64,000 bases of DNA from Erwinia sp. (GCA_964016415.1 OZ024666.1:620001-684000), one strand, 5' to 3'. Shown: positions 8,454 to 17,707, numbered from the stretch's first letter. The notes: a model not told the origin generated them from the letters alone. Numbers and translations: made by a program.

Positions 8454-8857
8454 AGCGTCGTCAGCGTGATTGATGATAAAGCGCCATTTCCGGATGATAA
8501 AAGGTGATTTATTGCACTACGGCGCGTTGATATTGTGTACCAGTCCTCCCTGATTTTCGCACTCTTATCGTGTGGATAGCTTCTTCTGTAGTCCATCTGA
8601 TTTTTCAATCAATGACATCCACTTCCGGCATCACTCATTGTCACACCGCAATCTAAATCTGCCTCTATTCAGTCAAAAACAGCTCTATCCAGGTGGTTTG
8701 ATTCATTTAACCACAACACTGATAACCGACAGGCCTTGTCCATCAGGTTTATCCGGATAAACGAGCTTCGCATTAATATGCCAGGCACCTGATTAAAACG
8801 CACACATTAGCGTGTATGATTGTCTGTATATCTCAGCGTCCGGCAGATGCAATCACC
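8454..8857. other. noncoding interval between the effector-like gene and the YaaW-like gene
   Basis: These 404 bases contain only short overlapping frames with no family resemblance. No immunity-type gene follows the effector-like gene here in either strand. No clear terminator or promoter is visible. Confidence 0.35.
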
Positions 8858-9526
8858 ATGAAAAATATCGATTTCGCACGTAATGATGAAGATCTCTATC
8901 CGCTATTGTTGCAGGCTTTCGAAGCTGAAAAAGCGTTTCTGGCGGAAGTGTTAGCCAATAAATTCTCTTCCGGTGTCACGAAAGCAGAACGTGACCCGCT
9001 GAAACTTACAATCGAACTGCACAGTATGGGCGGCGACAGTGTGATGAATCTGATTCGCAGGAGAGGGGTCAGTTATCGTGAGATTGTTGGGGATGTTGCC
9101 AGTAAGGTGGGGGTGAAAATCGACGAAGAGACTCCCCTGATAAAGGCGGAAGAGTTAATTGCTGAAAAAGTGATCAACAATTACAAAGAGAAACTGGCAG
9201 CAACCGAACGTGAAGCATTTGAACAATTACTGCGTGAAAATTTAGATGACCAAAAAATGATGATGGATGCCAAACATGCGGCAGCGCGTGGCATCAGTAT
9301 GGTCACGCCTGCCTTAATGGCTGTTGGCGGGTTTATTCTCAAACGCGGTGCGGTTGCCGCTATTCCTGTGGCGGGACAGTTTATCGGTGTATTAACGGGT
9401 GTGGTGAGTCTGGTGTTTGCCTTCACCGGCACGGCTTATAGCGTGACCGTGCCGGCGGTGTTAATTGTCGGTAGCATCCGGGCGAGACTGGCGGCAGAAA
9501 GCTATCTGGCGGAGGTGGATTTATGA
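8858..9526 (+). CDS. YaaW/UPF0174-family membrane-associated protein
   Basis: From the ATG at 8858 this is 222 residues, close to E. coli YaaW (237). An upstream ATG at 8816 adds 14 residues with no family resemblance, and the MKNIDFARNDEDL start matches the family's Asp-x-Asp-Leu beginning. The conserved blocks LHSMGGDSVMNLIRRRG and TAYSVTVPAVLIV are the family signatures. The C-terminal part (about 150-205) has two hydrophobic segments (MVTPALMAVGGFIL; FIGVLTGVVSLVF) that would insert in the membrane. Molecular function is unknown. It overlaps the next gene by 4 bases (ATGA), so the two form a unit. Confidence 0.7.
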   Translation: MKNIDFARNDEDLYPLLLQAFEAEKAFLAEVLANKFSSGVTKAERDPLKLTIELHSMGGDSVMNLIRRRGVSYREIVGDVASKVGVKIDEETPLIKAEELIAEKVINNYKEKLAATEREAFEQLLRENLDDQKMMMDAKHAAARGISMVTPALMAVGGFILKRGAVAAIPVAGQFIGVLTGVVSLVFAFTGTAYSVTVPAVLIVGSIRARLAAESYLAEVDL

Positions 9527-10437
9527 GTCATTTTGACACGTTACTTGAACGGGCAGTGCCGCTTGCCGCCGAGATACTGGAGCGTATCGAAAGTGGTGAG
9601 TTGAAAATATACGGTGGTACGGTACGCGATCTCGGCGGTAAAATCGTCAAGCATCTTATTTTTCCACCACAAGGCAGTGAAAGTGAGCTGAAGAAAACCG
9701 GGCAGCCTTACAATGAAGCGATAAACCAGTTAGCAAATCAAACTAACCTGTTATCGATGGTAAATGTGATAGCTGTGCAGCAACGTACTGAGTCGATTGG
9801 TAAACAGCTTGAGGTCGTCAGTGAGAAACTCGACGCATTGGACCAAAAAGCCACTTCACTGCTTAAAAGTGCCAAAATGCATAATTTAATCACACTCAGT
9901 GAAATAAAAAGCAAAGCGCTGGTGGCGATTGAAGAAGCGTTATACGCCAATCAAAAACAGAGTGATGCGCGTTTTTTACGTTTGCATATTATACCGTTAC
10001 GTCGTGCTTTTGCTGATTTAGATACCTTGCTGAGAACGCTACTGACAGACTTATCTCATCAGGAAGTGATGGAAAATATTCACTTCATCATGTTACTGGC
10101 TGATTTAAAAAACAAGGCGGCATTTGTGCTTGGTCAGACCCACATCCGGCTTGAAGAGGATGAACTGGCACAAGGCTATTTTCAACGTAATACGGATTCC
10201 AATCTGTTATTACGTAATAAGCTCGAAGCCCTGAAAAAGACCGGAGCATTCACCCCGCACATTATCAGTCAGCAGGAGCTGGAAGTACTGAAAGTTGATG
10301 TGACTATGTTTAAATCGCTTGAAACTCAGGCGGCGATACTCTCTGACCAGAATCAACTGGCACTCGATCTCAAGGTGCCGCAACGGCTGTTGTTAAGCGA
10401 GTTTGCCAGTGAGATTAAAATGCTCGAACCGTCCTGA
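9523..10437 (+). CDS. unknown coiled-coil partner of the YaaW-like protein
   Basis: The protein has 304 residues and no signal peptide or membrane segment. The N-terminus contains a compact motif (KIYGGTVRDLGGKIVKHL, residues about 28-45). From about 75 to 125 there is a coiled coil (VISEKLDALDQKATSLLKS-type heptads), followed by an all-helical domain to the end. It starts in the ATGA overlap with the YaaW-like gene, so co-translation is likely. I do not recognise a named family. A two-component membrane-linked system is suggested by the layout only. Confidence 0.6.
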   Translation: MSHFDTLLERAVPLAAEILERIESGELKIYGGTVRDLGGKIVKHLIFPPQGSESELKKTGQPYNEAINQLANQTNLLSMVNVIAVQQRTESIGKQLEVVSEKLDALDQKATSLLKSAKMHNLITLSEIKSKALVAIEEALYANQKQSDARFLRLHIIPLRRAFADLDTLLRTLLTDLSHQEVMENIHFIMLLADLKNKAAFVLGQTHIRLEEDELAQGYFQRNTDSNLLLRNKLEALKKTGAFTPHIISQQELEVLKVDVTMFKSLETQAAILSDQNQLALDLKVPQRLLLSEFASEIKMLEPS

Positions 10438-10447
10438 TGACACTATT

Positions 10448-10471
10448 ACCGGGTTGCATCTGCGACCCGGT
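10448..10471 (+). terminator. hairpin after the YaaW-like two-gene unit
   Basis: ACCGGGT (10448-10454) and ACCCGGT (10465-10471) form a perfect 7-bp stem with a 10-base loop, 10 bases after the stop at 10437. It is followed by TTTAG. This marks the end of the two-gene transcription unit. Confidence 0.6.
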
Positions 10472-10610
10472 TTAGCCATGCCTGGTAAGCATCACGGGTA
10501 GCGGGACTAAAAATAACAGGGGCTGCACTCAGTCAGGATTTCTACTGCCAAAGGATGACTATATAACAGCGAACCATACGGGAATGGTTGGTAATACAGG
10601 GAGTTTATTG

Positions 10611-10973
10611 ATGGACAAGTCATGTGCTGGGACGATAAGCAAAATAATGCTGACTATCTACGTGCTTTTTGTTATCTGTTTTTGTTTTGTCGGTTCAACC
10701 CTGGAGAAAAGTGACTTTATTGATCATGTTGAAATACATGATGTTTGTGATCTATTACGAACGATTGTGATAGATGACTATCGTGGTGGGGTGGCAGCTG
10801 TGACATTGTTGCTTATGCTACCGGTTCTCTTATACAGCATCTGGCGTCATTTTAAAGCTTGTTTTGTCAATATTACGCTGCTGGTTTTCGTGATGGTGTG
10901 GGTGTGGTGCTTTATTATCAATTACCATCAATGCCTTGAATATTACTTTGTGGATCCTATTGCTCACGGCTGA
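10611..10973 (+). CDS. YjeO/DUF2645-family inner membrane protein
   Basis: The ATG at 10611 has a good AGGGAG (10598-10603) in front and gives 120 residues; an upstream frame start at 10584 lacks this. Three to four hydrophobic segments are visible (LTIYVLFVICFCFVG, TLLLMLPVLLYSI, ITLLVFVMVWVWCF). The order Asn/Asp-Val-Cys-Asp after the first segment and a closing Gln-Cys-Leu-Glu motif match E. coli YjeO. The function of the family is unknown. It stands alone between the YaaW unit and the allantoin genes. Confidence 0.65.
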   Translation: MDKSCAGTISKIMLTIYVLFVICFCFVGSTLEKSDFIDHVEIHDVCDLLRTIVIDDYRGGVAAVTLLLMLPVLLYSIWRHFKACFVNITLLVFVMVWVWCFIINYHQCLEYYFVDPIAHG

Positions 10974-11016
10974 CCAGTAAAGGCAGCCAGAGAGTTCTCT
11001 CTGGCTGCGAACAGTA

Positions 11017-12510
11017 TCAGCGTTTATCAGCTGCGACTGAAGTGATGAAATTACTCCTGAGTGCGGCTAAATCTTCACGGGCAAACCAGCGGTAACAACC
11101 GGCACCTAACGCTACACCAATAAACCAGCTAAAATTGGCGACTTCATGTAACGCCGGAATAAAGCCAATCACCAGCCCGATAAACACCGAAGGCACCAGT
11201 GCGGCGATGGCTTTAGGATTAAAGCCGTTGCTGTACCAGTATTTGCCTTTTGCTGTGTCATTGAACAGGTCATCTACCGATACTTTGCTTTTTTTGATGA
11301 TATAGAAATCACACAACAGAATGCCGAACAGTGGTCCGATAAACGCACCCAATACATCAAGGGTGTAGTGAATCAGCTCGGGTGACTGGAAAAGATTCCA
11401 GGGTGTCAGCAGAACTGAACCAACAGCGGCAATCATGCCTCCGGTGCGGAAGCTGATTTTCTGTGGTGAGCAGTTAGAAAAATCAAACGCGGGTGAAACA
11501 AAGTTAGCCACAATATTAATACCGATGGTGGCAGTGATCATGGTCAGCACACCAAGAGCAACGGCGAGGTCACTGCCTACCATGCTCACTGTCTCAATAG
11601 GGTCTGTGATCATTCGGCCAAACAACGATTGTGAACCAGAAACAATCACCACTGTGACGATGGAGAACAGCAGAAAGTTGAAGGGTAATCCCCAGCGGTT
11701 ACCGCGACGGATCTCTTTCATGCTTTTACCATAGCGGGCAAAATCACCGAAGTTCAGTAAGGGACCGGAAAAATAAGAGACAACCAGTGCGGTGGCGGCT
11801 GCCATCTGCCAAAGCTGTTCACCCGTGGTCAGATTTTTGCTGGCCAGTGTGAAAGAGATGCCATCCCAGCCGGTGCGGTAGAGGATCCAGCCTGCCAGAA
11901 CCAGCATCACAACATATACGGCGGGACCTGCAACATCGATGAAACGTTTGATGGCATTCATACCATGCCAGAAGACCATGGCCTGAGCCGCCCACATGAT
12001 AGCAAAGCAGATCCACCCCAGCAGAGAGAGCCTCAGCCAGGAAGAGGTGGTCAGCGAAGATAATGAAGGCCAGAATTTCAGCGCTACCAGCATCAACGCG
12101 TTGGAGGCGAGCCAGGTTTGTATACCGTACCAAGCGAAAGCGATCAGACCACGAATTACCGCAGGAATATTAGCGCCAAACACCCCAAATGCCTGACGAC
12201 AGATAACAGCGTAAGGCACGCCTGCCATCTGACTGGGTTTTGCCACCAGATTAGCACAAAGCTGCACAATGCAGATGCCTACCAACAGACAAAGCAATAC
12301 CTGCCAGCTGGCGAGACCCAGGGCAAAGAAACTGGCTGCCACCACATAGCCACCAAGGCTGTGTACATCTGACATCCAGAAAGAAAAAATATTGTACCAG
12401 TTCCAGTTTTGATCACGGGTAGGTGCAAGGTCATCGTTACACAAGCGCGGGCTATAGTTAGCTGGTGAAGATGGTGATGCTGTCGGGTTTTTTTGTTGAT
12501 GTTCTGGCAT
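11017..12510 (-). CDS. hpxC: allantoin/hydantoin permease of the NCS1 family
   Basis: This 497-residue protein has about twelve membrane segments and typical NCS1 motifs near the first helices (NWNWYNIFSFWMSDVHSLGGY). It belongs to the nucleobase-cation symporter-1 family, in which allantoin and hydantoin permeases are found. The start at 12510 (MPEHQQKN) is preceded by AGGGGAG at a proper distance; an upstream frame of 30 codons has no such site. It is divergent from hpxS-hpxA-hpxB, the arrangement of the Klebsiella hpx allantoin genes, so it should import allantoin. Expression is probably controlled from the shared 146-bp intergenic region. Confidence 0.8.
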   Translation of the reverse strand: MPEHQQKNPTASPSSPANYSPRLCNDDLAPTRDQNWNWYNIFSFWMSDVHSLGGYVVAASFFALGLASWQVLLCLLVGICIVQLCANLVAKPSQMAGVPYAVICRQAFGVFGANIPAVIRGLIAFAWYGIQTWLASNALMLVALKFWPSLSSLTTSSWLRLSLLGWICFAIMWAAQAMVFWHGMNAIKRFIDVAGPAVYVVMLVLAGWILYRTGWDGISFTLASKNLTTGEQLWQMAAATALVVSYFSGPLLNFGDFARYGKSMKEIRRGNRWGLPFNFLLFSIVTVVIVSGSQSLFGRMITDPIETVSMVGSDLAVALGVLTMITATIGINIVANFVSPAFDFSNCSPQKISFRTGGMIAAVGSVLLTPWNLFQSPELIHYTLDVLGAFIGPLFGILLCDFYIIKKSKVSVDDLFNDTAKGKYWYSNGFNPKAIAALVPSVFIGLVIGFIPALHEVANFSWFIGVALGAGCYRWFAREDLAALRSNFITSVAADKR

Positions 12511-12590
12511 GAAATCTGCTCCCCTAAAAGAAACGCAATATCGAGTTATACTAAAATAGTCAGTGCAGGATCCAGGCCAAAACTGAAATG

Positions 12591-12600
12591 TTGTATACAA
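12591..12600. promoter_or_regulatory. TTGTATACAA palindrome, probable HpxS operator
   Basis: A perfect 10-bp palindrome sits in the hpxC-hpxS divergent region, 57 bases before the hpxS start. Operators of FCD-type GntR regulators usually contain a TNGTNNACNA-like core, and GTATAC fits that. An imperfect repeat (TGTGTACG, 12615-12622) lies 15 bases further on. The same 10-mer occurs again inside hpxA (13875-13884). Confidence 0.55.
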
Positions 12601-12656
12601 TATTTTTTAAATACTGTGTACGATAATGATCACAGCAAGGGAGATTGGAGTGAATA

Positions 12657-13382
12657 ATGAAGTATGAGATGGGCCTGAAAATGGCCTCAGATCTGAATGA
12701 TAAAGATGAGCCAATCTACCAGGCACTGATGTCAGCCATTGTTGAACATCAGCTGCCGCCGGGCAGTAAATTACCCGAAGAGGCATTAGCCAGCGCTTTT
12801 GGTATCAGTCGTACCGGCATCCGTAAAGTATTACAACGCCTCGCTGCGGTGCAAATGGTGGTGCTAACGCCCAAACGTGGTGCGCAGGTCGCCACTCCCG
12901 GGGTTGATGAAGGACGGGATATTTTTCGAACTCGCGCGATGCTGGAGTGTGCCAACCTTGATGCGGTGATTGCCCACTGCCAGTCACCTCATCTCAACGC
13001 ACTGGAAAAATTGTCTGAACAGGAAAAAGTCGCCCATCAGGAGCATGACGGTGCGGCGGCGATTCGTCTTTCTGCCGCATTTCATATTCAGCTGCAGGCG
13101 ATATCCGGCAATCAGGTGCTGACCGAGATGGTATCGAGGTTGACGCAACGCTCTTCTCTGGTCATCGCTGCCTATGGGGCTCCCTGGCAGCAGGGGTGTC
13201 GGTGTGATGACCATGATAATTTAATTGCCTTGTTGCGTAAAAAATCACTTCAGCCGCTGACTGTTGCGATGGAGCAGCACTTTTCACGCATTATGGCGAG
13301 TTTGCATTTTGAACGGACAGGTGAAGTTATCCCTGATTTCAACCAACTTTTTGCAGCAAAAAGGAGTCAATGTTGTGGGTAA
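12657..13382 (+). CDS. hpxS: GntR/FCD-family transcriptional regulator of the allantoin genes
   Basis: The protein has 241 residues. Residues about 18-80 are a GntR winged helix (YQALMSAIVEH, LPPGSKLPEEALASAFGISRTGIRKVLQRL). Residues about 95-225 are an all-helical FCD ligand domain with His residues that usually hold a metal (FHIQLQ, DDHDNL, EQHFSRIM). GGAG at 12647-12650 precedes the ATG. It is the first gene of an hpxSAB operon; its stop overlaps the hpxA start by 8 bases. By analogy to Klebsiella it would regulate hpxSAB and the divergent permease in response to purine catabolites. Confidence 0.8.
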   Translation: MKYEMGLKMASDLNDKDEPIYQALMSAIVEHQLPPGSKLPEEALASAFGISRTGIRKVLQRLAAVQMVVLTPKRGAQVATPGVDEGRDIFRTRAMLECANLDAVIAHCQSPHLNALEKLSEQEKVAHQEHDGAAAIRLSAAFHIQLQAISGNQVLTEMVSRLTQRSSLVIAAYGAPWQQGCRCDDHDNLIALLRKKSLQPLTVAMEQHFSRIMASLHFERTGEVIPDFNQLFAAKRSQCCG

Positions 13383-14118
13383 GCAGATCATTCAGGTAAT
13401 CAATCCCAATACCAGTCAGGAAATGACCCGTACTATCGCTGAAGCCGCACAACAGGCAGCGGGTGCAGAAACCAAAATTCTGGCAGTGTCCCCTTCGCAA
13501 GGGGTGCCTTCTATTGAGGGGCACTTTGATGAAGCGATTGCGGCTATCGGTGTTCTGGAGCAGGTAAAAGCCGGACGTGAACAGGGGGTCTGCGGGCATG
13601 TGATTGCCTGTTTTGGTGATCCGGGATTACCGGCCGCGCGGGAAATAGCACAAGGGCCTGTGGTCGGCATTGCTGAGGCAGCAATGCATATGGCGACGAT
13701 GGTCGCGACCCGCTTTTCGATAGTAACAACATTGCCGAGAACGTTGATTATCGCCCGTCATCTGTTACGTCAGTATGGGTTTGAACATTATTGTGCGGCC
13801 TTGCATGCCATTGACTTACCCGTACTCGCTTTAGAGGATGGCAGTGGTGTCGCACAGCAAAAAGTACGCGAGGCTTGTATACAATCGAAAGCCCAGGATG
13901 GCAGTGGTGCGATTGTGCTCGGCTGTGGAGGAATGGCTTCTCTTGCTCGTGAGCTGACAGTGGAGCTCGGTATTCCGGTCATTGATGGCGTGGGAGCCGC
14001 AGTGAAGATGGTCGAGTCGCTGGTGGCATTAGGTTTATCAACCAGTAAGTACGGTGATTTAGCCTATCCGGTGAACAAAACACTTTCCGGTCAGTTTGTT
14101 CGTCTGGCGAGCAAATAA
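13375..14118 (+). CDS. hpxA: allantoin racemase (Asp/Glu/hydantoin racemase family)
   Basis: Translation most likely starts at GTG 13375, behind AAGGAG at 13361-13366, giving 247 residues that begin at the conserved strand IIQVINPNTS. The open frame upstream overlaps hpxS and is not used. Two catalytic cysteines of the racemase family are visible: Cys in VIACFGDPG (about residue 78) and Cys in VLGCGGM (about 183). It interconverts S- and R-allantoin so that the stereospecific allantoinase can use both. It overlaps hpxS by 8 bases and is followed at 21 bases by hpxB. Confidence 0.82.
   Translation: MGKQIIQVINPNTSQEMTRTIAEAAQQAAGAETKILAVSPSQGVPSIEGHFDEAIAAIGVLEQVKAGREQGVCGHVIACFGDPGLPAAREIAQGPVVGIAEAAMHMATMVATRFSIVTTLPRTLIIARHLLRQYGFEHYCAALHAIDLPVLALEDGSGVAQQKVREACIQSKAQDGSGAIVLGCGGMASLARELTVELGIPVIDGVGAAVKMVESLVALGLSTSKYGDLAYPVNKTLSGQFVRLASK
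13875..13884. promoter_or_regulatory. second TTGTATACAA palindrome inside hpxA
   Basis: The same 10-bp palindrome as in the hpxC-hpxS region is found within the hpxA coding sequence, about 500 bases into the gene. Two identical 10-bp palindromes within 1.3 kb could form a repression loop for HpxS, or the second could be chance. Confidence 0.3.
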
Positions 14119-14139
14119 CGTCAATCAAATGGGATAATT

Positions 14140-15096
14140 ATGATGACAGAGATGACACATCTGGCGAGCCAGGCATCAGGCAGCAGTTATCCGCGTGACT
14201 TACGCGGTTATGCCGGTCAGCCACCGCACGCAAATTGGCCAGGTCAGGCACGTATTGCAGTGCAGTTTGTGCTCAATTACGAAGAGGGCGCAGAGAATCA
14301 CGTTCTGCACGGTGATGCCGGGTCTGAGCAATTTTTATCCGATATTATCGGCGCAGCAAGTTATCCCGACCGCCATATGTCAATGGACTCGTTGTATGAG
14401 TATGGATCACGTGCTGGTTTCTGGCGTATTCATCATGAGTTTCAGAAACGCGGTTTACCGCTTTCTGTGTTTGGTGTTGCAATGGCACTGGCGCGTCATC
14501 CTGATATTGTTGAGGCGATAAAAGCCGCCGATTACGATGTGGTCAGTCACGGCTGGCGCTGGATCCATTATCAGTCGATGTCAGCGAGTGAAGAGCGCGA
14601 ACACATGGAACAGGCGGTTGCAACCCTCACCGCGTTGTTTGGCAAGTCACCGACTGGCTGGTATACAGGGCGTGACAGCCCGAATACACGGCGTTTAGTG
14701 GTGGAACAAGGTGGGTTTACCTATGACAGTGACTATTACGGTGATGATCTGCCTTTCTGGATGCCAGTCAGCTGCAGCGATGGCAGGGTAAAATCACATT
14801 TGGTGATTCCCTACACACTTGAAACCAATGATATGCGTTTCGCCACGCCTCAGGGTTTTAATACCGCTGAACAGTTTTATACCTACCTTAAAGACAGTTT
14901 TGACGTGCTGTATGAAGAGGGTGAAACTGCACCCAAAATGTTATCCATAGGGATGCATTGTCGTCTGCTTGGCAGACCGGGACGTTTCCGCGCTTTACAG
15001 CGTTTCCTCGACTACATCCAGCAGCATGAGCGTGTGTGGATTTGTACCCGCCAGCAGATCGCTGAACACTGGATTAAAACGCACCCGGCGCCATGA
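14140..15096 (+). CDS. hpxB: cofactor-independent allantoinase (PuuE type)
   Basis: This 318-residue protein has a polysaccharide-deacetylase (NodB) fold: early strand RIAVQFVLNYEEG, the motif VSHGWRWIHY, TGRDSPNTRR and the C-terminal SIGMHCRLLGRPGR. This combination is typical of PuuE, which hydrolyses allantoin to allantoate without metal. It completes a three-gene hpxSAB operon (regulator, racemase, allantoinase). Later steps (allantoate amidohydrolase and ureidoglycine/oxamate genes) are not in the window, so allantoate must be processed by genes located elsewhere. Confidence 0.83.
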   Translation: MMTEMTHLASQASGSSYPRDLRGYAGQPPHANWPGQARIAVQFVLNYEEGAENHVLHGDAGSEQFLSDIIGAASYPDRHMSMDSLYEYGSRAGFWRIHHEFQKRGLPLSVFGVAMALARHPDIVEAIKAADYDVVSHGWRWIHYQSMSASEEREHMEQAVATLTALFGKSPTGWYTGRDSPNTRRLVVEQGGFTYDSDYYGDDLPFWMPVSCSDGRVKSHLVIPYTLETNDMRFATPQGFNTAEQFYTYLKDSFDVLYEEGETAPKMLSIGMHCRLLGRPGRFRALQRFLDYIQQHERVWICTRQQIAEHWIKTHPAP

Positions 15097-15111
15097 GGTG
15101 ACAGGGTTTAT

Positions 15112-15145
15112 CTCTCCTGATCAGACGGTTGAGTGGTCAGGAGAG
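15112..15145 (+). terminator. hairpin after hpxB
   Basis: CTCTCCTGA (15112-15120) and TCAGGAGAG (15137-15145) are perfect 9-bp arms with a 16-base loop, 16 bases after the hpxB stop. There is no T-run, so it may act as a processing or stability hairpin as much as a terminator. Confidence 0.5.
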
Positions 15146-15552
15146 GTGGCAATACAATCGCAATACTGGCTACGGTGATAGTGGCAGTTGAAGCGACGAA
15201 CAAAAGGTGACATGATTGCCCCATTGCTTTATCGGTTTTTTCAGGATTAATGGTTATGCTTCACTCTTCGCTGGCAACTCCTGTTCTGTCTGGCACACAG
15301 TTTTTATTGTGGAGTGAGATAATTCTTCATTCAACTTCCCCTTCAGTCTGTCGCTCCGCTATGCGGTGAGGCCATCTTTGCCCGCCTCTGGCCATGCGTA
15401 AAAATGGATAATATCTGATTTTACGGATGTCTATAGGTCCGGCATACGTCTGCCCTGTTGTCTCCTTAGACAGTCACTGTGGAATCAGTTTTCGCCTGTT
15501 TCCTCATGCTGTGCTTTGGCACTTACTCTGATTTGATGCTCTGGATTTTGCG
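15146..15552. other. speC upstream region
   Basis: There are about 400 bases without a recognisable gene before speC. The region is pyrimidine-rich on the plus strand and contains short inverted segments, but I can defend no specific promoter or leader peptide. A long leader before an ornithine decarboxylase gene is not unusual. Confidence 0.35.
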
Positions 15553-17697
15553 ATGACACCGTTAAAAATAGCTGCCAGTACTACTGTTGCCATTCATCTG
15601 CAAACTGGCCGTGAAGTAGTCACTCTTGATAATACTGATTTTACTGATGTGGCCGCGGTCGTGATTTCGGTTGCCGACTCACGTAGCGGTATTCTGACGT
15701 TGCTGCGTCGTACCGGATTTGAACTTCCGGTGTTTATCGTGACAGAAGGTGACGAGAGTGAAGGTGAACTGCCCGAGGTCACGGGCTATCTCACTGGCGC
15801 CAGCGAGGATGCTGCACGCCTTGAGGCTGCTGCGGCAGAGTATCAGTCACAGCTGTTGCCGCCGTTCTTCAGGACTCTGACTAAATATGTGGCAATGGAT
15901 AATGTCACCTTTGCCTGTCCTGGACATCAGGGCGGGGCTTTTTTTAAAAAGCACCCGGCAGGACAGCAGTTTTACCGTTTTTTTGGTGAAAATATCTTCC
16001 GTGCTGATATGTGCAATGCCGATGTCAAGTTAGGCCATTTACTGATCCATGAGGGGTCAGCAAAACATGCGCAGAAATTCGCGGCTCGGGTATTTAATGC
16101 AGATAAAACCTATTTTGTCCTCAACGGCACTTCCAGTGCCAATAAGGTGGTGACCAATGCGTTGCTGACCGAAGGGGATTTGGTATTGTTTGATCGTAAC
16201 AACCACAAATCTAACCATCATGGCGCATTGATTCAGGCAGGTGCGACGCCGGTTTACCTGGAAACAGCGCGTAATCCGTTTGGTTTTATAGGTGGCATTG
16301 ATGCGCACTGCTTTGATGAACACTATCTGCGTCGTGCGATAGCGCGTGCGGCTCCCGGTCGTGAAGTTGAACCACGCCCGTTTCGCCTTGCCGTTATCCA
16401 ACTGGGTACTTACGATGGTACGGTCTACAACGCTCGTCAGGTGATTGATACTATTGGTCATTTGTGTGATTACATTCTGTTTGATTCCGCCTGGGTAGGG
16501 TATGAGCAGTTTATTCCGGTGATGGAAGCCTGCTCGCCATTGTTGCTTGAGCTGAGCGCCAGCGACCCGGGGATTTTCGTCACTCAGTCGGTGCATAAGC
16601 AACAGGCCGGTTTTTCTCAGACGTCACAGATCCACAAAAAAGATAACCATATTCGCGGACAGGCGCGATTTTGTCCGCACAAAAGGCTGAACAATGCCTT
16701 TATGCTACATGCCTCAACCAGTCCGTTTTATCCGCTGTTCGCGGCACTGGATGTGAATGCCAGGATGCACCAGGGTCCTGCCGGGCGGCGCTTATGGCAT
16801 GAGTGCGTGACATTAGGAATTGATACGCGCAAAGCGATACTAAAACAGTATCAGCTCATTCGTCCCTTTGTGCCGGATCTTGTCGAAGGAAAGCCCTGGC
16901 AAGATGCCCCTACCGAACAGATCGCTGCGGAGAGCCGCTATTTTAGTTTCACACCAGATGCCGCCTGGCATGGGTTTGAGGGGTATCAGGCGGGGCAATA
17001 TCAGATAGATCCCTGTAAATTGCTGCTCACCACGCCCGGTATTGATGTCCAGACGGGACGTTATGAGACTTTTGGGGTGCCTGCGGCGATCCTTGCACAT
17101 TATCTGCGAGAGAATGGCCTGGTACCGGAAAAAAGTGATCTGAGTTCACTGTTGTTTTTGCTTACCCCCGCCGAAAGTGCGGAAAAAATGGCCCGTCTGG
17201 TGGCACGTTTGGTTCTGTTTGAGCAGCATCTTGCAGAAAATGCCTTGCTACGCGATGTCCTGCCTACCATTTATCGTAAACACGCAAAACGCTATGAAGT
17301 CTACACACTGCGTCAGTTGTGTGAAGAGATGCACCAGCTTTATGTGCGACACGATGTGAAGGGCCTGCAAAAAGCGATGTTCCGCCAGGCGAGCATGCCA
17401 GAAGTTGCGATGGATGCACGTCACGCACATCAGGCCTTCATTCGTGGACAAGTCGAGTTGTTGCCAATCAGTGATGCCGCCGGGCGTATTGCTGCCGAGG
17501 GTGCGCTGCCTTATCCTCCGGGTGTGTTGTGTGTGGTGCCTGGGGAGCGATGGGGAGGTGCAGTTCAACGCTACTTCCTAGCGCTGGAAGAGGGTGTCAA
17601 CTTGTTACCCGGTTTTTCACCGGAGTTACAGGGAGTGTATGTTGACACGGATGCGTCAGGTAAAAAACGGCTGATGGGGAATGTGATTAGCCAATGA
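15553..17697 (+). CDS. speC: constitutive ornithine decarboxylase
   Basis: This 714-residue protein matches the length of E. coli SpeC (711). It has the three expected parts: wing domain (residues 1-about 105, NTDFTDVAAVVIS), the PLP-binding large domain with the Schiff-base lysine in TQSVHKQQAGFSQT near residue 355, and the C-terminal domain ending in GALPYPPGVLCVVPGE. It decarboxylates ornithine to putrescine in the cytoplasm. SpeA and SpeB (38.9-41.9 kb) provide the alternative route from arginine. It is convergent with mltC; nupG, which separates them in E. coli, is absent. Confidence 0.95.
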   Translation: MTPLKIAASTTVAIHLQTGREVVTLDNTDFTDVAAVVISVADSRSGILTLLRRTGFELPVFIVTEGDESEGELPEVTGYLTGASEDAARLEAAAAEYQSQLLPPFFRTLTKYVAMDNVTFACPGHQGGAFFKKHPAGQQFYRFFGENIFRADMCNADVKLGHLLIHEGSAKHAQKFAARVFNADKTYFVLNGTSSANKVVTNALLTEGDLVLFDRNNHKSNHHGALIQAGATPVYLETARNPFGFIGGIDAHCFDEHYLRRAIARAAPGREVEPRPFRLAVIQLGTYDGTVYNARQVIDTIGHLCDYILFDSAWVGYEQFIPVMEACSPLLLELSASDPGIFVTQSVHKQQAGFSQTSQIHKKDNHIRGQARFCPHKRLNNAFMLHASTSPFYPLFAALDVNARMHQGPAGRRLWHECVTLGIDTRKAILKQYQLIRPFVPDLVEGKPWQDAPTEQIAAESRYFSFTPDAAWHGFEGYQAGQYQIDPCKLLLTTPGIDVQTGRYETFGVPAAILAHYLRENGLVPEKSDLSSLLFLLTPAESAEKMARLVARLVLFEQHLAENALLRDVLPTIYRKHAKRYEVYTLRQLCEEMHQLYVRHDVKGLQKAMFRQASMPEVAMDARHAHQAFIRGQVELLPISDAAGRIAAEGALPYPPGVLCVVPGERWGGAVQRYFLALEEGVNLLPGFSPELQGVYVDTDASGKKRLMGNVISQ

Positions 17698-17707
17698 CGT
17701 GCTTTTC

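Noticed and set aside
7698-10437. A complete contractile injection (eCIS) or T6SS locus
   Set aside because: Only the effector-like leader protein is seen; no sheath, tube, spike or ATPase genes are present. The baseplate genes at 1-3 kb are ordinary prophage type and are separated by the integrase and the IS.
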